Origin: Tessaracoccus massiliensis
GTDB taxonomy: Bacteria > Actinomycetota > Actinomycetes > Propionibacteriales > Propionibacteriaceae
Assembly (NCBI RefSeq): GCF_000826065.2
Contig: NZ_LN623539.1
Location: forward strand, 150,914 to 214,913
Direction of reading: 5' to 3'
DNA: 64,000 nucleotides
Shown here one piece after another: positions 32,625 to 43,082 of this stretch (positions within the stretch are counted from its first letter, which is position 1; each line of letters starts with the position of its first letter). The notes below the pieces were generated by a model, which was not told the origin of the DNA, did no database searches, and saw nothing but the letters and a program-made list of their open reading frames with translations. Both the position numbers and the translations under genes were made by a program.

Positions 32625-32651
32625 ACGGCGGCCGGCCGGGGCGTCGCCGGG

Positions 32652-34097
32652 TCAGGAGACGACGACGGACTTGTTCTCCTTGACCTGCGTGCCCTCCTCG
32701 GTGACGGTCACCGTGATGTCCAGGCGGCCCTTCGGCAGGGTGGTGGACACGGTCCACACCCGCCACCCGTCGACGTTGACGCCGGCGGTGGTCTGCGCAG
32801 ACGTCTCCAGAATCACCTGGCCGGTCTCCTGCTCGGTGATCCGCACGATCGGTTCCCCCACCCCCGGCTTGACGGTGCCGATGATCGACGCGGTGCCGAC
32901 GGTCAGTTGGGCCCGGCTCCGGGGCGAGCTGATCCACACGGCCGCCATGGGCTCCAGCCCGCTGCGCTGGTAGCCCTCAGGCTTGTCGAAGCCGGGCGGC
33001 GCCGTGCCGCCGTCGGCGCGGAAATGCACGCTGAGGTCCGGGTTTCCCACCAACTCCGCGACGGTGTAGATCATCTGGTCCCGGGCGCGCTGGGCGGCCA
33101 CCGGGGAGGTGAGATCCGCGTAGGCGTCACCTGACAGGTCGATGGTCACCGTGGTGCCGTCGGTCTCGAGGTTGAGGAGTTGGCCCGGGCCCCAGCCGCT
33201 CGTGTAATCGGGGTCGAGCGGCACGAGGGTGAACAGCGCCTCCACCGCCGAGCGGACCAGGTTGCCGGTGGCCTGCAGGTCCCGCAGTTCGCGGTAGAGC
33301 TTGCCTTCCCTGTCCACGTAGTAGAGCGGGGTGTTGCGCATCGTGGCGGGCAACGACCTGGCGGTGGTGGGGGTTGCTGTCACTACCGGTTCCGGGGTGG
33401 GCACCACATGCGGGCTGGCGTCGTTGCGGGTCAGGGCGGCCAGCAGCAGGCCCAGTGCCACGGCGGCGATCGTCAGTGTCACCACGAACGGCGGCCCGAA
33501 CCGGATGCCGCTGTCCTCGGCGATCTGCTCAAGCTCCCCCTCCAGCATGTCCTTCTCCGGCACGGGGGTCAGCCGGGCTGCAGAGCGCAGCGCAGCTGTG
33601 AGTTCCTGGGACAGCGACTCGATGACGCCGGGCTGGCTGCCGGGGGTGGGGGCGCCGACGATGGCCCGCAACTCCTCCAGCGCGGTCTCCAACCTGAGGT
33701 TGGCCCCCCGCACCGACTGGCGCATGATGCCGGCCAGATCAGGTCCGAACACGGCCAGGTAGTGGCTGACGATCAGCAACTCTGCCGACCGCGGGGCCAT
33801 GGAGCTGACGGCGCGCAGGATCTCGTCCTGCCGCGGTTCGTCGACCCGGGGCATGATCAGGGGGCTCAACGCGGGCCGCACGGCGCGGGCGAGGTGCACC
33901 ACATGCTCCTGCAGGAAATAGACGCGCTCGATGGGGTCGATCAGCCGATGGGAGCGGCGCTGCAGGGCCAGCAGCGCGCTGCGCACGATGCGCCCCGACT
34001 GGTCCTCGGCGCCGAGCAGCACGGTGAGGCGGTGCAGGGTCGCACCGTGCTCCTCGTACAGCGACACCAACCAGTCGTGCGCCTCGTCCGCGGCCAT
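32652..34097 (-). CDS. Sigma-like head, membrane span, GerMN and Gmad2 domains
   Basis: A 481-residue protein. Residues about 9-70 (LVSLYEEHGATLHRLTVLLG ... ALLALQRRSHRLIDPIERVY) follow the pattern of ECF sigma region 2. Residues about 85-145 (ILRAVSSMAPRSAELLIVSHYLAVFGPDLAGIM) follow region 4 but lack a clean helix-turn-helix. A membrane span lies at about 200-222 (PPFVVTLTIAAVALGLLLAAL). Outside are a GerMN domain (about 250-385) and a Gmad2 immunoglobulin-like domain (about 395-481). It is the last gene of the cytochrome-c maturation operon, 3 bp after ccsB. Function unknown. Confidence 0.72.
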   Translation of the reverse strand: MAADEAHDWLVSLYEEHGATLHRLTVLLGAEDQSGRIVRSALLALQRRSHRLIDPIERVYFLQEHVVHLARAVRPALSPLIMPRVDEPRQDEILRAVSSMAPRSAELLIVSHYLAVFGPDLAGIMRQSVRGANLRLETALEELRAIVGAPTPGSQPGVIESLSQELTAALRSAARLTPVPEKDMLEGELEQIAEDSGIRFGPPFVVTLTIAAVALGLLLAALTRNDASPHVVPTPEPVVTATPTTARSLPATMRNTPLYYVDREGKLYRELRDLQATGNLVRSAVEALFTLVPLDPDYTSGWGPGQLLNLETDGTTVTIDLSGDAYADLTSPVAAQRARDQMIYTVAELVGNPDLSVHFRADGGTAPPGFDKPEGYQRSGLEPMAAVWISSPRSRAQLTVGTASIIGTVKPGVGEPIVRITEQETGQVILETSAQTTAGVNVDGWRVWTVSTTLPKGRLDITVTVTEEGTQVKENKSVVVS

Positions 34098-34100
34098 CGG

Positions 34101-35012
34101 TTAGATTCCCGCGTACGAATGCAACCCACTGAACAGCAGGTTGACCCCGACGAAGTTGAACCAGAAGGTCACCAGACCGACGATGGCGATGATCGCCACG
34201 GGGCGGCCGCGCATCCCCGCCGTCGCGCGGGCGTGCAGGTAGGCGACGTAGACCACCCAGGTGATGAAGGACCAGGTCTCCTTGGGGTCCCAGTTCCAGA
34301 ACCGGCCCCAGGCGTACTGGGCCCAGATGGCGCCGGCGACGATCGTGAAGGTCCACAGCGGCACGGCGAAGGCGTGCAGGCGGTACGAGATGAGGTCGAG
34401 CTTCGACGAGGTGGGCACCTTGGCCAGGTAGCCGCGCATCTCGCTCTCCCCCACCTCGGCGCGGCGTTCGGCCCTCTCCCGCAGCAGGAAGAGGATGGAG
34501 GTCAGCGCACCCACGTTGAACGCGGCGCCGGCGATCGCCGCGGCGACGATGTGGATGATGAACCACACGCTGTGCAACGCGGGCACCAGCGGCGCGACCG
34601 CCACGTACCACTGCGTCACGGCCAGCCCCAGGCCCACGGTGAACAGCAGTGTGAGCCCCAATCCCAGCCAGCGCATCCCCCATTTGAGGGCGACCGCAAG
34701 GTAGAGCACCGCGGCGAAGGCCAGCGTCGAGGTGATGAACTCGTACATGTTGCCCCACGGCGGGCGCCCTGCGGCGACGCCGCGCATGACCACCGCGGTC
34801 ACGTGCATGGCGGCGGCAACCACGGTGAACACCAGGCCGAGACGGCCGAACAGGTCGACGCGGATGCGTGCGCTGTCCTCTGAGCCGTCAGCGGGGCGGA
34901 CCTCCGCCTGGCCGCGGGCGGAGGCCCATTCGACGGCGTGCGCGCCGAACGCGATGAGGTACACCACCGCGGCATAGACCATCAGGGTGTAGGACCACTC
35001 GGACAGGGTCAT
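34101..35012 (-). CDS. ccsB: Cytochrome c synthase subunit CcsB/ResC
   Basis: The heme-handling partner of ResB in System II cytochrome c maturation. It is 303 residues with about eight spans. The tryptophan-rich WWD-type motif WGRFWNWDPKETWSFITWVVYVAYLHAR near residue 230 is the heme-presenting segment, and conserved histidines flank it (HIVAAAIAGAAFN, HARAT). It overlaps the resB stop by ATGA. Confidence 0.94.
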   Translation of the reverse strand: MTLSEWSYTLMVYAAVVYLIAFGAHAVEWASARGQAEVRPADGSEDSARIRVDLFGRLGLVFTVVAAAMHVTAVVMRGVAAGRPPWGNMYEFITSTLAFAAVLYLAVALKWGMRWLGLGLTLLFTVGLGLAVTQWYVAVAPLVPALHSVWFIIHIVAAAIAGAAFNVGALTSILFLLRERAERRAEVGESEMRGYLAKVPTSSKLDLISYRLHAFAVPLWTFTIVAGAIWAQYAWGRFWNWDPKETWSFITWVVYVAYLHARATAGMRGRPVAIIAIVGLVTFWFNFVGVNLLFSGLHSYAGI

Positions 35013-36622
35013 GCGGGGGTCTCCTCAGCTTCGGCAGGGGGCGCAGCGTCACCATTATGCCCCTTATCGCCGGTGACCGCCGCCAGCAGGCCCGCGACCT
35101 CGTCCTCGAGGCCGGTGGCGGTATCGGTGCGGTCGAGGCCTCCGACGGTCACCTCGCCGTCGTCGGCGATGCGCACGAAGAGACGCCGCGGGCGGATGTA
35201 GAGGCTCAGGGTGAGGCCGATGACGCCCACCGAGATGGCGATGAGCGTGAGCAGGTTGCCGGGGGTTTCGCTGACCTGGAGGCGCACCCAGCGGCTGTAG
35301 CCGTCGAAGCTGATCGAGCCCAGCTCGTCGGGCAACGGAAGGTGCGCACCGGGCAGCATACGGGCGCTGAGCACCTCGCCGCCGTCGCCGAGCACCTGCT
35401 CGAGGTCGTCGGTGTTGAGTACGTAGACGTTCTCCGGCATGCCGGTCTCGACGGCGGGCTCACCCTGCCAAGCGTTGAGGTAGACCTCGGGGTTGCGGGC
35501 ATCGGGGAAGATCGAGTGCGGCCCGGTCTCGTCGAGCTTCGCCGTGGGCAGGAACCAGGCTTCGAACGCGAGCCGCTGCGGGCGGGCGTCGGGCACCTTG
35601 ATCACGCCGACGGACGAGAAGTTACCGTCCTGCGGAAGAAAGACGACGGGACCGCTGAAGGCCACGTCGCCGTTGCCGTCGGTGACGGTGAAGCTGGGCG
35701 CGTAGCCGTGCGCCTGCAGGTTGACCTGCGTGCCACCTGCGGTGATGAGCGGTTCGTTGACGGTCATCAGCAGCGAGCGGGTGCCGTCGGCATCCGTGAG
35801 GGTGACGTTGGCGTCGAAGACCCGGGCGGCGCCGCGCTGCACCTCACCGGTCTCGAACTCGGCGTGGAACTCGTCGACGGTCACGTTGAACCGCTCCAGC
35901 TGATCCGTGTCGAGCAGGCCGCCGGCGTTGAAGTCGTCGTACTGCGTGATCACGTTGGAGAAGCCGCGCCCCTCCACGACGATCGCGCTGCCCGAGAAGC
36001 CCCACAGGTTGGACCAGGCCAGGCCCACGAGGACGAACAGCAGCGACAGGTGGAAGGTGAGGTTGCCGAACTCGCGCAGGTACCCACGCTCGGCGCTGAC
36101 GCCGTCGTCGGTGATGCGGGTGCGGTACCGCTTGGACTTCAGCCAGCGCTCGGCCCGCTCCGCTGCTCCCTGAGCCAGCCCCTGCGGCGGAGGAGCCGGG
36201 CTGGTCAAAGACCTCTCAGCGCCCGCGCTCCGGCCGGGCAGTTGCCCCGACACCGCCACCGGCAGGCGCTCGATGCGGGAGGGGACCCGCGGCGGGGGCT
36301 TGCGCACCGCGCGCCAGTATTTGCCCACCCGCGGCACGATGCAGCCGATGAGGGAGGCGAACAGGAGAAGGTACACCGCCGAGAACATGGGTGAGGTGTA
36401 GATGTCGTAGAAGCTCAGCGGCTCGAGGATCCTGTCCCAGCCGGGGTTGCGGGACTTGAAGTCCATCACCTCGATGGGCTCGGTGTTGCGCTGCGGGATG
36501 ATGGAGCCGGGGATGGCGGCCACGGCCAGCAGGAACAACAGCAGCAGCGCCGTGCGCATGCTCGTCAGCTGCCCCCAGGCCCAGCGCAGCGTCTCGGCGA
36601 CGGGGTTGCGTTTCCGCGTCAC
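35009..36622 (-). CDS. resB: Cytochrome c biogenesis protein ResB
   Basis: With CcsB it delivers heme to apocytochrome c outside the membrane. It is 537 residues from the GTG at 36622. Spans near residues 25-45 (ALLLLFLLAVAAIPGSIIPQRN), 75-95, 175-195 (EFGNLTFHLSLLFVLVGLAW) and near 455-475, with a large extracytoplasmic domain between the last two. The upstream part of the open frame is the antiparallel shadow of ccdA. GTGA overlap with the ccdA stop. Confidence 0.94.
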   Translation of the reverse strand: MTRKRNPVAETLRWAWGQLTSMRTALLLLFLLAVAAIPGSIIPQRNTEPIEVMDFKSRNPGWDRILEPLSFYDIYTSPMFSAVYLLLFASLIGCIVPRVGKYWRAVRKPPPRVPSRIERLPVAVSGQLPGRSAGAERSLTSPAPPPQGLAQGAAERAERWLKSKRYRTRITDDGVSAERGYLREFGNLTFHLSLLFVLVGLAWSNLWGFSGSAIVVEGRGFSNVITQYDDFNAGGLLDTDQLERFNVTVDEFHAEFETGEVQRGAARVFDANVTLTDADGTRSLLMTVNEPLITAGGTQVNLQAHGYAPSFTVTDGNGDVAFSGPVVFLPQDGNFSSVGVIKVPDARPQRLAFEAWFLPTAKLDETGPHSIFPDARNPEVYLNAWQGEPAVETGMPENVYVLNTDDLEQVLGDGGEVLSARMLPGAHLPLPDELGSISFDGYSRWVRLQVSETPGNLLTLIAISVGVIGLTLSLYIRPRRLFVRIADDGEVTVGGLDRTDTATGLEDEVAGLLAAVTGDKGHNGDAAPPAEAEETPA

Positions 36623-37374
36623 AGGATCGTCCCGAAGTTCGCGACCCACTGGCGCAACTGCACCATCATCAACTCCCACAGACCGGTGATCATCGCGATG
36701 CCCACCAGCATCATGACGACGCCACCGATGCGCTGCACGAGGCGCTGGTGCCGCTTGAGCCACTCCAGCCGCGGGGCCAGTGCGGTGAACGCCAAAGCGA
36801 ACGCGACGAACGGCAGCCCTAGGCCCAGGGCGTAGAAGAACGCCAGGACGCCGCCGCGGAGGGCCGAGCCCTCGTTGAAGCCCATCGTGAGCACCACCGA
36901 CAGCGCCGGTCCGATGCACGGGGTCCAGCTCAGGCCGAAGACCATGCCCAGCAGCGGGGAGGCCGCCACTCCCATCTTCGGGGTGACGCTGGGGGTCCAC
37001 ATCCTCGGCAGCGGGATGAACCCGGCGAAGGCGGCGCCCAGCAGCAGGATCACCACGCCGAGGATCATGGTGATGAGGCCGGAGTTCTGCACCAGCGCCC
37101 CGCCGAGGCCACCGATGAGTGCGCCGGTGAGCACGAACATGATGGAGAACCCCAGGATGAACCCGAGGGTGCCCAGGAGGAGGAGCCGCTTGCGGGCGGT
37201 GCCCTCGGCGATCTGGCTGGCGCCCATGCCCGACGCGTAGCTCAGGTAGCCGGGCAGCAGCGGCAGGATGCAGGGTGAGGCGAAGGAGACCAGGCCGGCA
37301 AGCATGGCCACGGGGATGGCCAGCAGCATCGACGACGTCAGCGCCGATTGCACCCAGCTCTCCAGGAGGATCAC
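36619..37374 (-). CDS. ccdA: Thiol-disulfide transfer membrane protein CcdA
   Basis: Carries electrons from cytoplasmic thioredoxin across the membrane to ResA. It is 251 residues with six spans. The first redox cysteine is in GLVSFASPCILPLLPGYLSYASG, and the second in FGLSWTPCIGPALSVVL. Start ATG at 37374; the resA gene ends at 37371 (ATGA overlap). Confidence 0.95.
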   Translation of the reverse strand: MILLESWVQSALTSSMLLAIPVAMLAGLVSFASPCILPLLPGYLSYASGMGASQIAEGTARKRLLLLGTLGFILGFSIMFVLTGALIGGLGGALVQNSGLITMILGVVILLLGAAFAGFIPLPRMWTPSVTPKMGVAASPLLGMVFGLSWTPCIGPALSVVLTMGFNEGSALRGGVLAFFYALGLGLPFVAFALAFTALAPRLEWLKRHQRLVQRIGGVVMMLVGIAMITGLWELMMVQLRQWVANFGTIL

Positions 37375-37931
37375 GCCGCGGTCACGTCCTCGATGATGCC
37401 GCGCAGGGTGGACGCGGTGACCTCGCCCAGAACCCGGGCGGCGACGCGGCCCTCCTCGTCGAGCACGACGGTGCTGGGGATGGCTTTGGGCGGCAACTGC
37501 GCGAACTCGAGCAGAAGCACGCCGTCGGGGTCGAAGAGGGAGGGGTACTCCAGCCCGAAGGAGCGCTCGAAGGCGAGCGCAGCGGCCTGCGTGTCACGGG
37601 TGTTGATGCCGAGGAAGCCGACGTCCGAGCCTAGTTCCTCGTGCGCGGCGACCAGTTCGGGGGCCTCGGCCCGGCACGGCGCGCACCAAGAGCCCCACAC
37701 GTTGATGATCAGGGGTTTGCCCGCGAGGTCTGCGGTGGACAGCGCCTCCCCGTCGAGGGTCTCTCCCTGCAGCACGGGCGCCTCCACCCGATCCTCAGCA
37801 GCGACGATCGCAACGCTGCCGTCGCCGCCCACGAAACCGGTGCTGGAGCCACGGTCCTCGGCCTCGTCATCCGATGCGCAGCCGCTCAGCAGCAACGTGG
37901 CCGCGATGAGCGCCGCGAGCAGGCGGGTCAC
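37371..37931 (-). CDS. resA: ResA/TlpA-like thioredoxin lipoprotein
   Basis: An extracytoplasmic thioredoxin that reduces the CXXCH cysteines of apocytochrome c. It is about 186 residues from the GTG at 37931. Signal peptide with lipobox LLLSGCASD, then a thioredoxin fold with NVWGSWCAPCRAEAPELVAAH and the cis-proline loop PPKAIPSTVVLDEEGR. GTGA overlap with the upstream phosphatase gene. Confidence 0.94.
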   Translation of the reverse strand: MTRLLAALIAATLLLSGCASDDEAEDRGSSTGFVGGDGSVAIVAAEDRVEAPVLQGETLDGEALSTADLAGKPLIINVWGSWCAPCRAEAPELVAAHEELGSDVGFLGINTRDTQAAALAFERSFGLEYPSLFDPDGVLLLEFAQLPPKAIPSTVVLDEEGRVAARVLGEVTASTLRGIIEDVTAA

Positions 37932-38581
37932 GTGCCCACCTTCCACCGGCGGCCGGTCTTCGCGGGCAGCAGATCAGCGGCGGGCTCGGTGTAGTTGACG
38001 GCGGTGACCAGGCCGTCGCGCAGCGTGAAGCTGGTCACGGAACACAGGGTGCATTCCCGCTTGCGGGGGTCGTGCACGAAGCGGCGGCCCTCCGCGTCGA
38101 GCCGCGCGATCCAGATGGACAGCTGGTGGCTGACCATCAGCGCCTGCCCACCGTCGCCGGCGGAGACCGCAGCATCCCGGATGGCGGCCCGCATCCGGGC
38201 CGCGATCTGCGTGTAGGGCTCCCCCCAGCTGGGCGTGAGCGGGTTGCGCATGTGCCAGAACATCTTCGGGTTGCGCAGCGCCTTGTTGTCCTTGCCGAAG
38301 ACCATGCCCTGGAACTTGTTGTCCGCCTCGATGACCCGCTCGTCCTCAACCACCTCGAGGTGCGCGAACAGGGCTGCGGTGGGGGCGAGGGTCTCCTTGG
38401 CGCGCTGCAACGGGGAGACGCGCAGGTGGGTGAGCGGGACGTCGCTCCAGTGCTCAGCCATCCGGGCGGCCATCTGATGGCCGAGATCTGAGAGGCCGAA
38501 ACCGGGGAGGCGGCCGTAGAGCACGCCGCCGGGGTTGTGCACCTGGCCGTGCCGCATGACATGCACCGTCGCTGTGGTCAT
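37928..38581 (-). CDS. Histidine phosphatase family protein
   Basis: A 217-residue phosphoglycerate-mutase-like phosphatase. RHG motif HVMRHGQVHNPGGVLYGRLPGFGLSDLG, phosphate contacts SPLQRAKETLAPTA, and the second histidine in ALMVSHQLSIWIARL. In mycobacteria a homologue sits directly before resA-ccdA-resB-ccsA, as here, so the linkage to cytochrome/heme genes is conserved although the substrate is unknown. It starts 9 bp after the end of the hemD-type gene. Confidence 0.88.
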   Translation of the reverse strand: MTTATVHVMRHGQVHNPGGVLYGRLPGFGLSDLGHQMAARMAEHWSDVPLTHLRVSPLQRAKETLAPTAALFAHLEVVEDERVIEADNKFQGMVFGKDNKALRNPKMFWHMRNPLTPSWGEPYTQIAARMRAAIRDAAVSAGDGGQALMVSHQLSIWIARLDAEGRRFVHDPRKRECTLCSVTSFTLRDGLVTAVNYTEPAADLLPAKTGRRWKVGT

Positions 38582-38590
38582 GGCCCGAGC

Positions 38591-40189
38591 CTACGCAGTG
38601 GGTTCAACCGACTTGCGGCGACGCCGACGCTTGCGCTGCGACGGCTTCGTCACCGGCAACCCGGCGTCGACCTGATCCTGCCTGCGGCGGTCCGCGAAGC
38701 GGGCCAAGGCCTCCGCGACTGATTCAAAGGTGGGGGCGTCCGCCGTGACGTCTACGCGCAGGCCGTGCATCTCGCAGGCCGAGGCGGTGGCCGGGCCGAT
38801 GGCTGCCACGACGGTGGCGGCGTGCGGTTTACCGGCGATACCGATCATGTTGCGCACCGCGGTGGCGGAGGTGAACACGACGGCGTCGAAGTTGCCGGTC
38901 TTGATGTCTTCGCGGGTCTCGGGCGGCGGGGGCGCGGCGCGGACGGTGCGGTAGGCGGTGACCTCCTCCACCTCCCAGCCGAGTTTGCTGAGGCCGACGA
39001 GAAGGGGCTCCACAGCGACATCAGCGCTGGGCACGAGCACCCTGTCGAGGGGGTCGATGAGGTCGTCGTAGGCGGGGAACTCCCGCGCGAGAGCCCCGGT
39101 GGTGTTCTCCACGACGGGCACGAGATCCGCCTTGATGCCCATCCGGGCGAGGGCCTCCACGGTGCCGCGGCCCACCGCGGCCAAGCTGATGCCGGACAGC
39201 GCCCGGGAATCCAGGCCGTACTCCTCGAGGCGCTCCGCGATGGCGGCCACGGCGTGCGGCGAGGTGAACACCACCCACAGGTAGCGGCCGTCGACCAGGC
39301 CGCGGACCGCGCGCTCCATGGCCTGCTCCGTGCGGGGCGGCTCGATGGACATGGTGGCCACGGTCTCGGTGGTCGCGCCGTAGTGGGCCAACTCCTCGAC
39401 GAGGGGGTCGAGGGGGTCCTTGGTGCTGGGGGTCACCACGCGCCAGTCGAACAACGGCTTGCCCTCGAACCAGGCGTAGCGCTGGCGGCGGGACTCCTCG
39501 ATGCCGGGGCCGACGATGTAGAAGCACTCGTCCGCGTCGGAGTCCTCCACCTCGCCCCAGGTGAGCAGTTCGCTGACCTGGCCGGTGCTGCCGATGCCCG
39601 TCAGCGACAGGCAGTGTCCTTCGGGGCCGTAACGGAGCATGGCCTGCTCCGCGAGGCGGTGTGCCGCTGCGCCGGTGACGCGCATGATGAGGGTCTCGGC
39701 GGCGGGCCAGTCCTCGATGGCGGGCACCTCGACGGTGGCGTCGAGCGCGGCGAAGGAGGATGCAGCGGAAACGGCACCGAACGACAGCGCGGCACTCCAC
39801 CGGTTGATGCCGGGTACGACGTTGACGCGCAGCCCGGCGGCCTCCAACACCTCCGGCAGCACGCCGCCGGCGTCTGCATCGGTGAAGTAGTCACCACTGT
39901 GCAGGCGCACGACCTTGCGCCCCTGTGCCACCGCGCTGAGGATGGCCTTGACCTCGTCGTCGCCACCCGCGACACGGATCTCCGCATGCGCAGGGGCGTA
40001 CTGCGAGACTGACTCGTCGTCGGCCCCTTCATCGGTGATGACCAGATCCGCTCCGCTCAGGGCGCGGGATCCGCTCATGGTCAGCAACCCGAGGTCGCCG
40101 GGGCCAGAGCCGACGAAGGTCACAGACCCTCCAGACGGCTCGAACTCCGGCGGGGAGGCCGGAGAGGTCGTATCCATGGGGCTGGTCAC
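38591..40189 (-). CDS. hemD: CobA-like/uroporphyrinogen-III synthase fusion
   Basis: About 532 residues. N-terminal about 235 residues are a SUMT-like methyltransferase fold (VTFVGSGPGDLGLLTMSGSRAL), but the usual GDPFxFGRG loop is replaced by LHSGDYFTDADAGG, so methyl transfer is doubtful. Residues about 255-510 are uroporphyrinogen-III synthase (VVFTSPHAVAAIAERL, VPSADVAVEPLLVGLSKLGWEVEEVTAYRT, VVFTSATAVRNM), which closes the tetrapyrrole ring. A basic tail ends the protein (KPSQRKRRRRRKS). Start is GTG 40189 or ATG 40177. Confidence 0.85.
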   Translation of the reverse strand: MTSPMDTTSPASPPEFEPSGGSVTFVGSGPGDLGLLTMSGSRALSGADLVITDEGADDESVSQYAPAHAEIRVAGGDDEVKAILSAVAQGRKVVRLHSGDYFTDADAGGVLPEVLEAAGLRVNVVPGINRWSAALSFGAVSAASSFAALDATVEVPAIEDWPAAETLIMRVTGAAAHRLAEQAMLRYGPEGHCLSLTGIGSTGQVSELLTWGEVEDSDADECFYIVGPGIEESRRQRYAWFEGKPLFDWRVVTPSTKDPLDPLVEELAHYGATTETVATMSIEPPRTEQAMERAVRGLVDGRYLWVVFTSPHAVAAIAERLEEYGLDSRALSGISLAAVGRGTVEALARMGIKADLVPVVENTTGALAREFPAYDDLIDPLDRVLVPSADVAVEPLLVGLSKLGWEVEEVTAYRTVRAAPPPPETREDIKTGNFDAVVFTSATAVRNMIGIAGKPHAATVVAAIGPATASACEMHGLRVDVTADAPTFESVAEALARFADRRRQDQVDAGLPVTKPSQRKRRRRRKSVEPTA

Positions 40190-40217
40190 GTCGAGGGGTT
40201 TCCGTTTCTTTGGCCGG

Positions 40218-40499
40218 TCAGGGTTGCCAGTCGTCGGAGAGGGCACGGGGCGCGTTCGACGCCAGCGCTGCACGCAGCGCGGACTCCTCGACGAACCAGT
40301 AGCCGAGCAACTCCTGATCCACGAAGGTCACGGGCACATGGTCTGTGAACCGCGACCGGAGCTGCTCGTCGGTATCCACGTCGAGGCTGCGCCAGCCCAC
40401 TCCCAGTTCCTCGCAGGTGCTGCGCACCGTCGCTTCAGCCTCCACACAGAGGTGGCAGCCGTCGCGGGTCAGCAACAGAACCCGTGAGGGTGGAGCCAC
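40218..40499 (-). CDS. Glutaredoxin-family protein
   Basis: A 93-residue thioredoxin-fold protein of the DUF836/glutaredoxin-like group. The redox motif is TRDGCHLCVEAEATV near residue 14, and the cis-proline loop is DHVPVTFVDQELLGYW. The GTG start at 40499 overlaps the last base of the bS22 stop, so both are read from one mRNA. A similar gene lies before hemA in mycobacteria; hemA is missing here. Confidence 0.88.
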   Translation of the reverse strand: MAPPSRVLLLTRDGCHLCVEAEATVRSTCEELGVGWRSLDVDTDEQLRSRFTDHVPVTFVDQELLGYWFVEESALRAALASNAPRALSDDWQP

Positions 40500-40600
40500 T
40501 ACTTGCCGGCGCGACGACGCTGGATACGGGTGCGCTTCAGCAGCTTGCGGTGCTTCTTCTTGGACATACGCTTGCGACGCTTCTTGATGACAGAACCCAC
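40499..40600 (-). CDS. Ribosomal protein bS22 (AURKAIP1/COX24-type), 33 residues
   Basis: A 33-residue, very basic protein that reads [19 protein letters not shown] and continues to IQRRRAGK from a GTG at 40600, with AAAGG seven bases before it. It matches the tiny small-subunit protein bS22 seen in mycobacterial ribosomes. It is the first gene of the minus-strand run through glutaredoxin and hemD. A short gene with strong sequence identity, so confidence is high despite its size. Confidence 0.9.
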   Translation of the reverse strand: MGSVIKKRRKRMSKKKHRKLLKRTRIQRRRAGK

Positions 40601-40702
40601 AGTGTGCCTTTCTAGCCGGGGTTGTACTTATCCGAATACTCCTGGCCCACGACGGGCCAGACTCTCAATCTTAACCCGCAGTGGGCGGGATCGACCAATC
40701 TC

Positions 40703-42543
<1,841 letters not shown>

Positions 42544-42679
42544 TCACCGTCCGCCAGCGCAGGCCCCTAAGCGTTCGCCAGCGAGCTTGCGAGCCAGCGA
42601 ACGACGCTTGTGCTGAGCCTGTCCCAGCGCGAAGCGCCGGACAGGTCGAAGTAAAGGCCCCCCGCAGCCGGTCCCTGAG

Positions 42680-42724
42680 CGTGCCCCGCGAGGAACGAGC
42701 CGGGCACGACGAAGGGCCCCCGCA
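42680..42724. repeat. CCCTGAGC...GGGCCC intergenic repeat
   Basis: The stretch from GAGCGTGCCCCGCGAG to CGAAGGGCCCCCGCAGC is repeated at 43083-43142 and, inverted, at 43183-43238, with looser copies at 48842-48884, 58938-58984 and 59320-59363. It flanks the composite elements. Confidence 0.6.
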
Positions 42725-42769
42725 GCCGATCTGTCACCTGACCCACATCGGGTGTGCTCCGCCGAGGAT

Positions 42770-42866
42770 GGGGGAAGAAGGACGCGAGTGTTGCCCATGC
42801 GCATCGACGGCGACATTCGGTTGTCACGTCCCAGCGTGGCCTCGAAACTCGCGTCCTTCATCCCCC
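42770..42866. repeat. 97-bp inverted-repeat element, copy A
   Basis: Left arm GGGGGAAGAAGGACGCGAGT (42770-42789) and right arm 42847-42866, matching as an inverted repeat at 19 of 20 positions, with a 57-bp centre that has GGCGACATTCGGTTGTC. The same element with the same total length recurs at 49049-49145 and 59176-59272. Confidence 0.85.
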
Positions 42867-43042
42867 ACCCTCGGCTTCAACACTTCTGCTCGTTGGGTCT
42901 CGGTGCCGAAACCGTTGTCAGCGCGATTGCCGGAGTGTCCGGTGTCGGGGTACGTGTTGGTTGGTCGCCGTTGTCGGGCAACTAGGGACCTGGGTACGGG
43001 TTGGTGCCGGAGAAGCACTTGCATCCCCCCGACCCCGGCCCC
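42867..43042. repeat. Composite repeat, second module, copy A
   Basis: About 175 bp directly after the 97-bp element. It includes CCGAAACCGTTGTC, GCCGGAGTGTCCGGTGTCGG, TTGTCGGGCAACTAG and GCCGGAGAAGCACTTGCAT, each of which recurs in the same order at 49146-49317 and inverted at 58995-59175. I see no gene between 42508 and 43239. Confidence 0.75.
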
Positions 43043-43082
43043 TCCTTGGAGTCTGGCTGGTCGAGCCTGTGGTCAGGGTCCG

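Noticed and set aside
32652..34097. Calling the sigma-like protein a working ECF sigma factor
   Set aside because: Region 4 lacks a clean helix-turn-helix and the protein is membrane-tethered with GerMN/Gmad2 outside. Only the fold resemblance is claimed.
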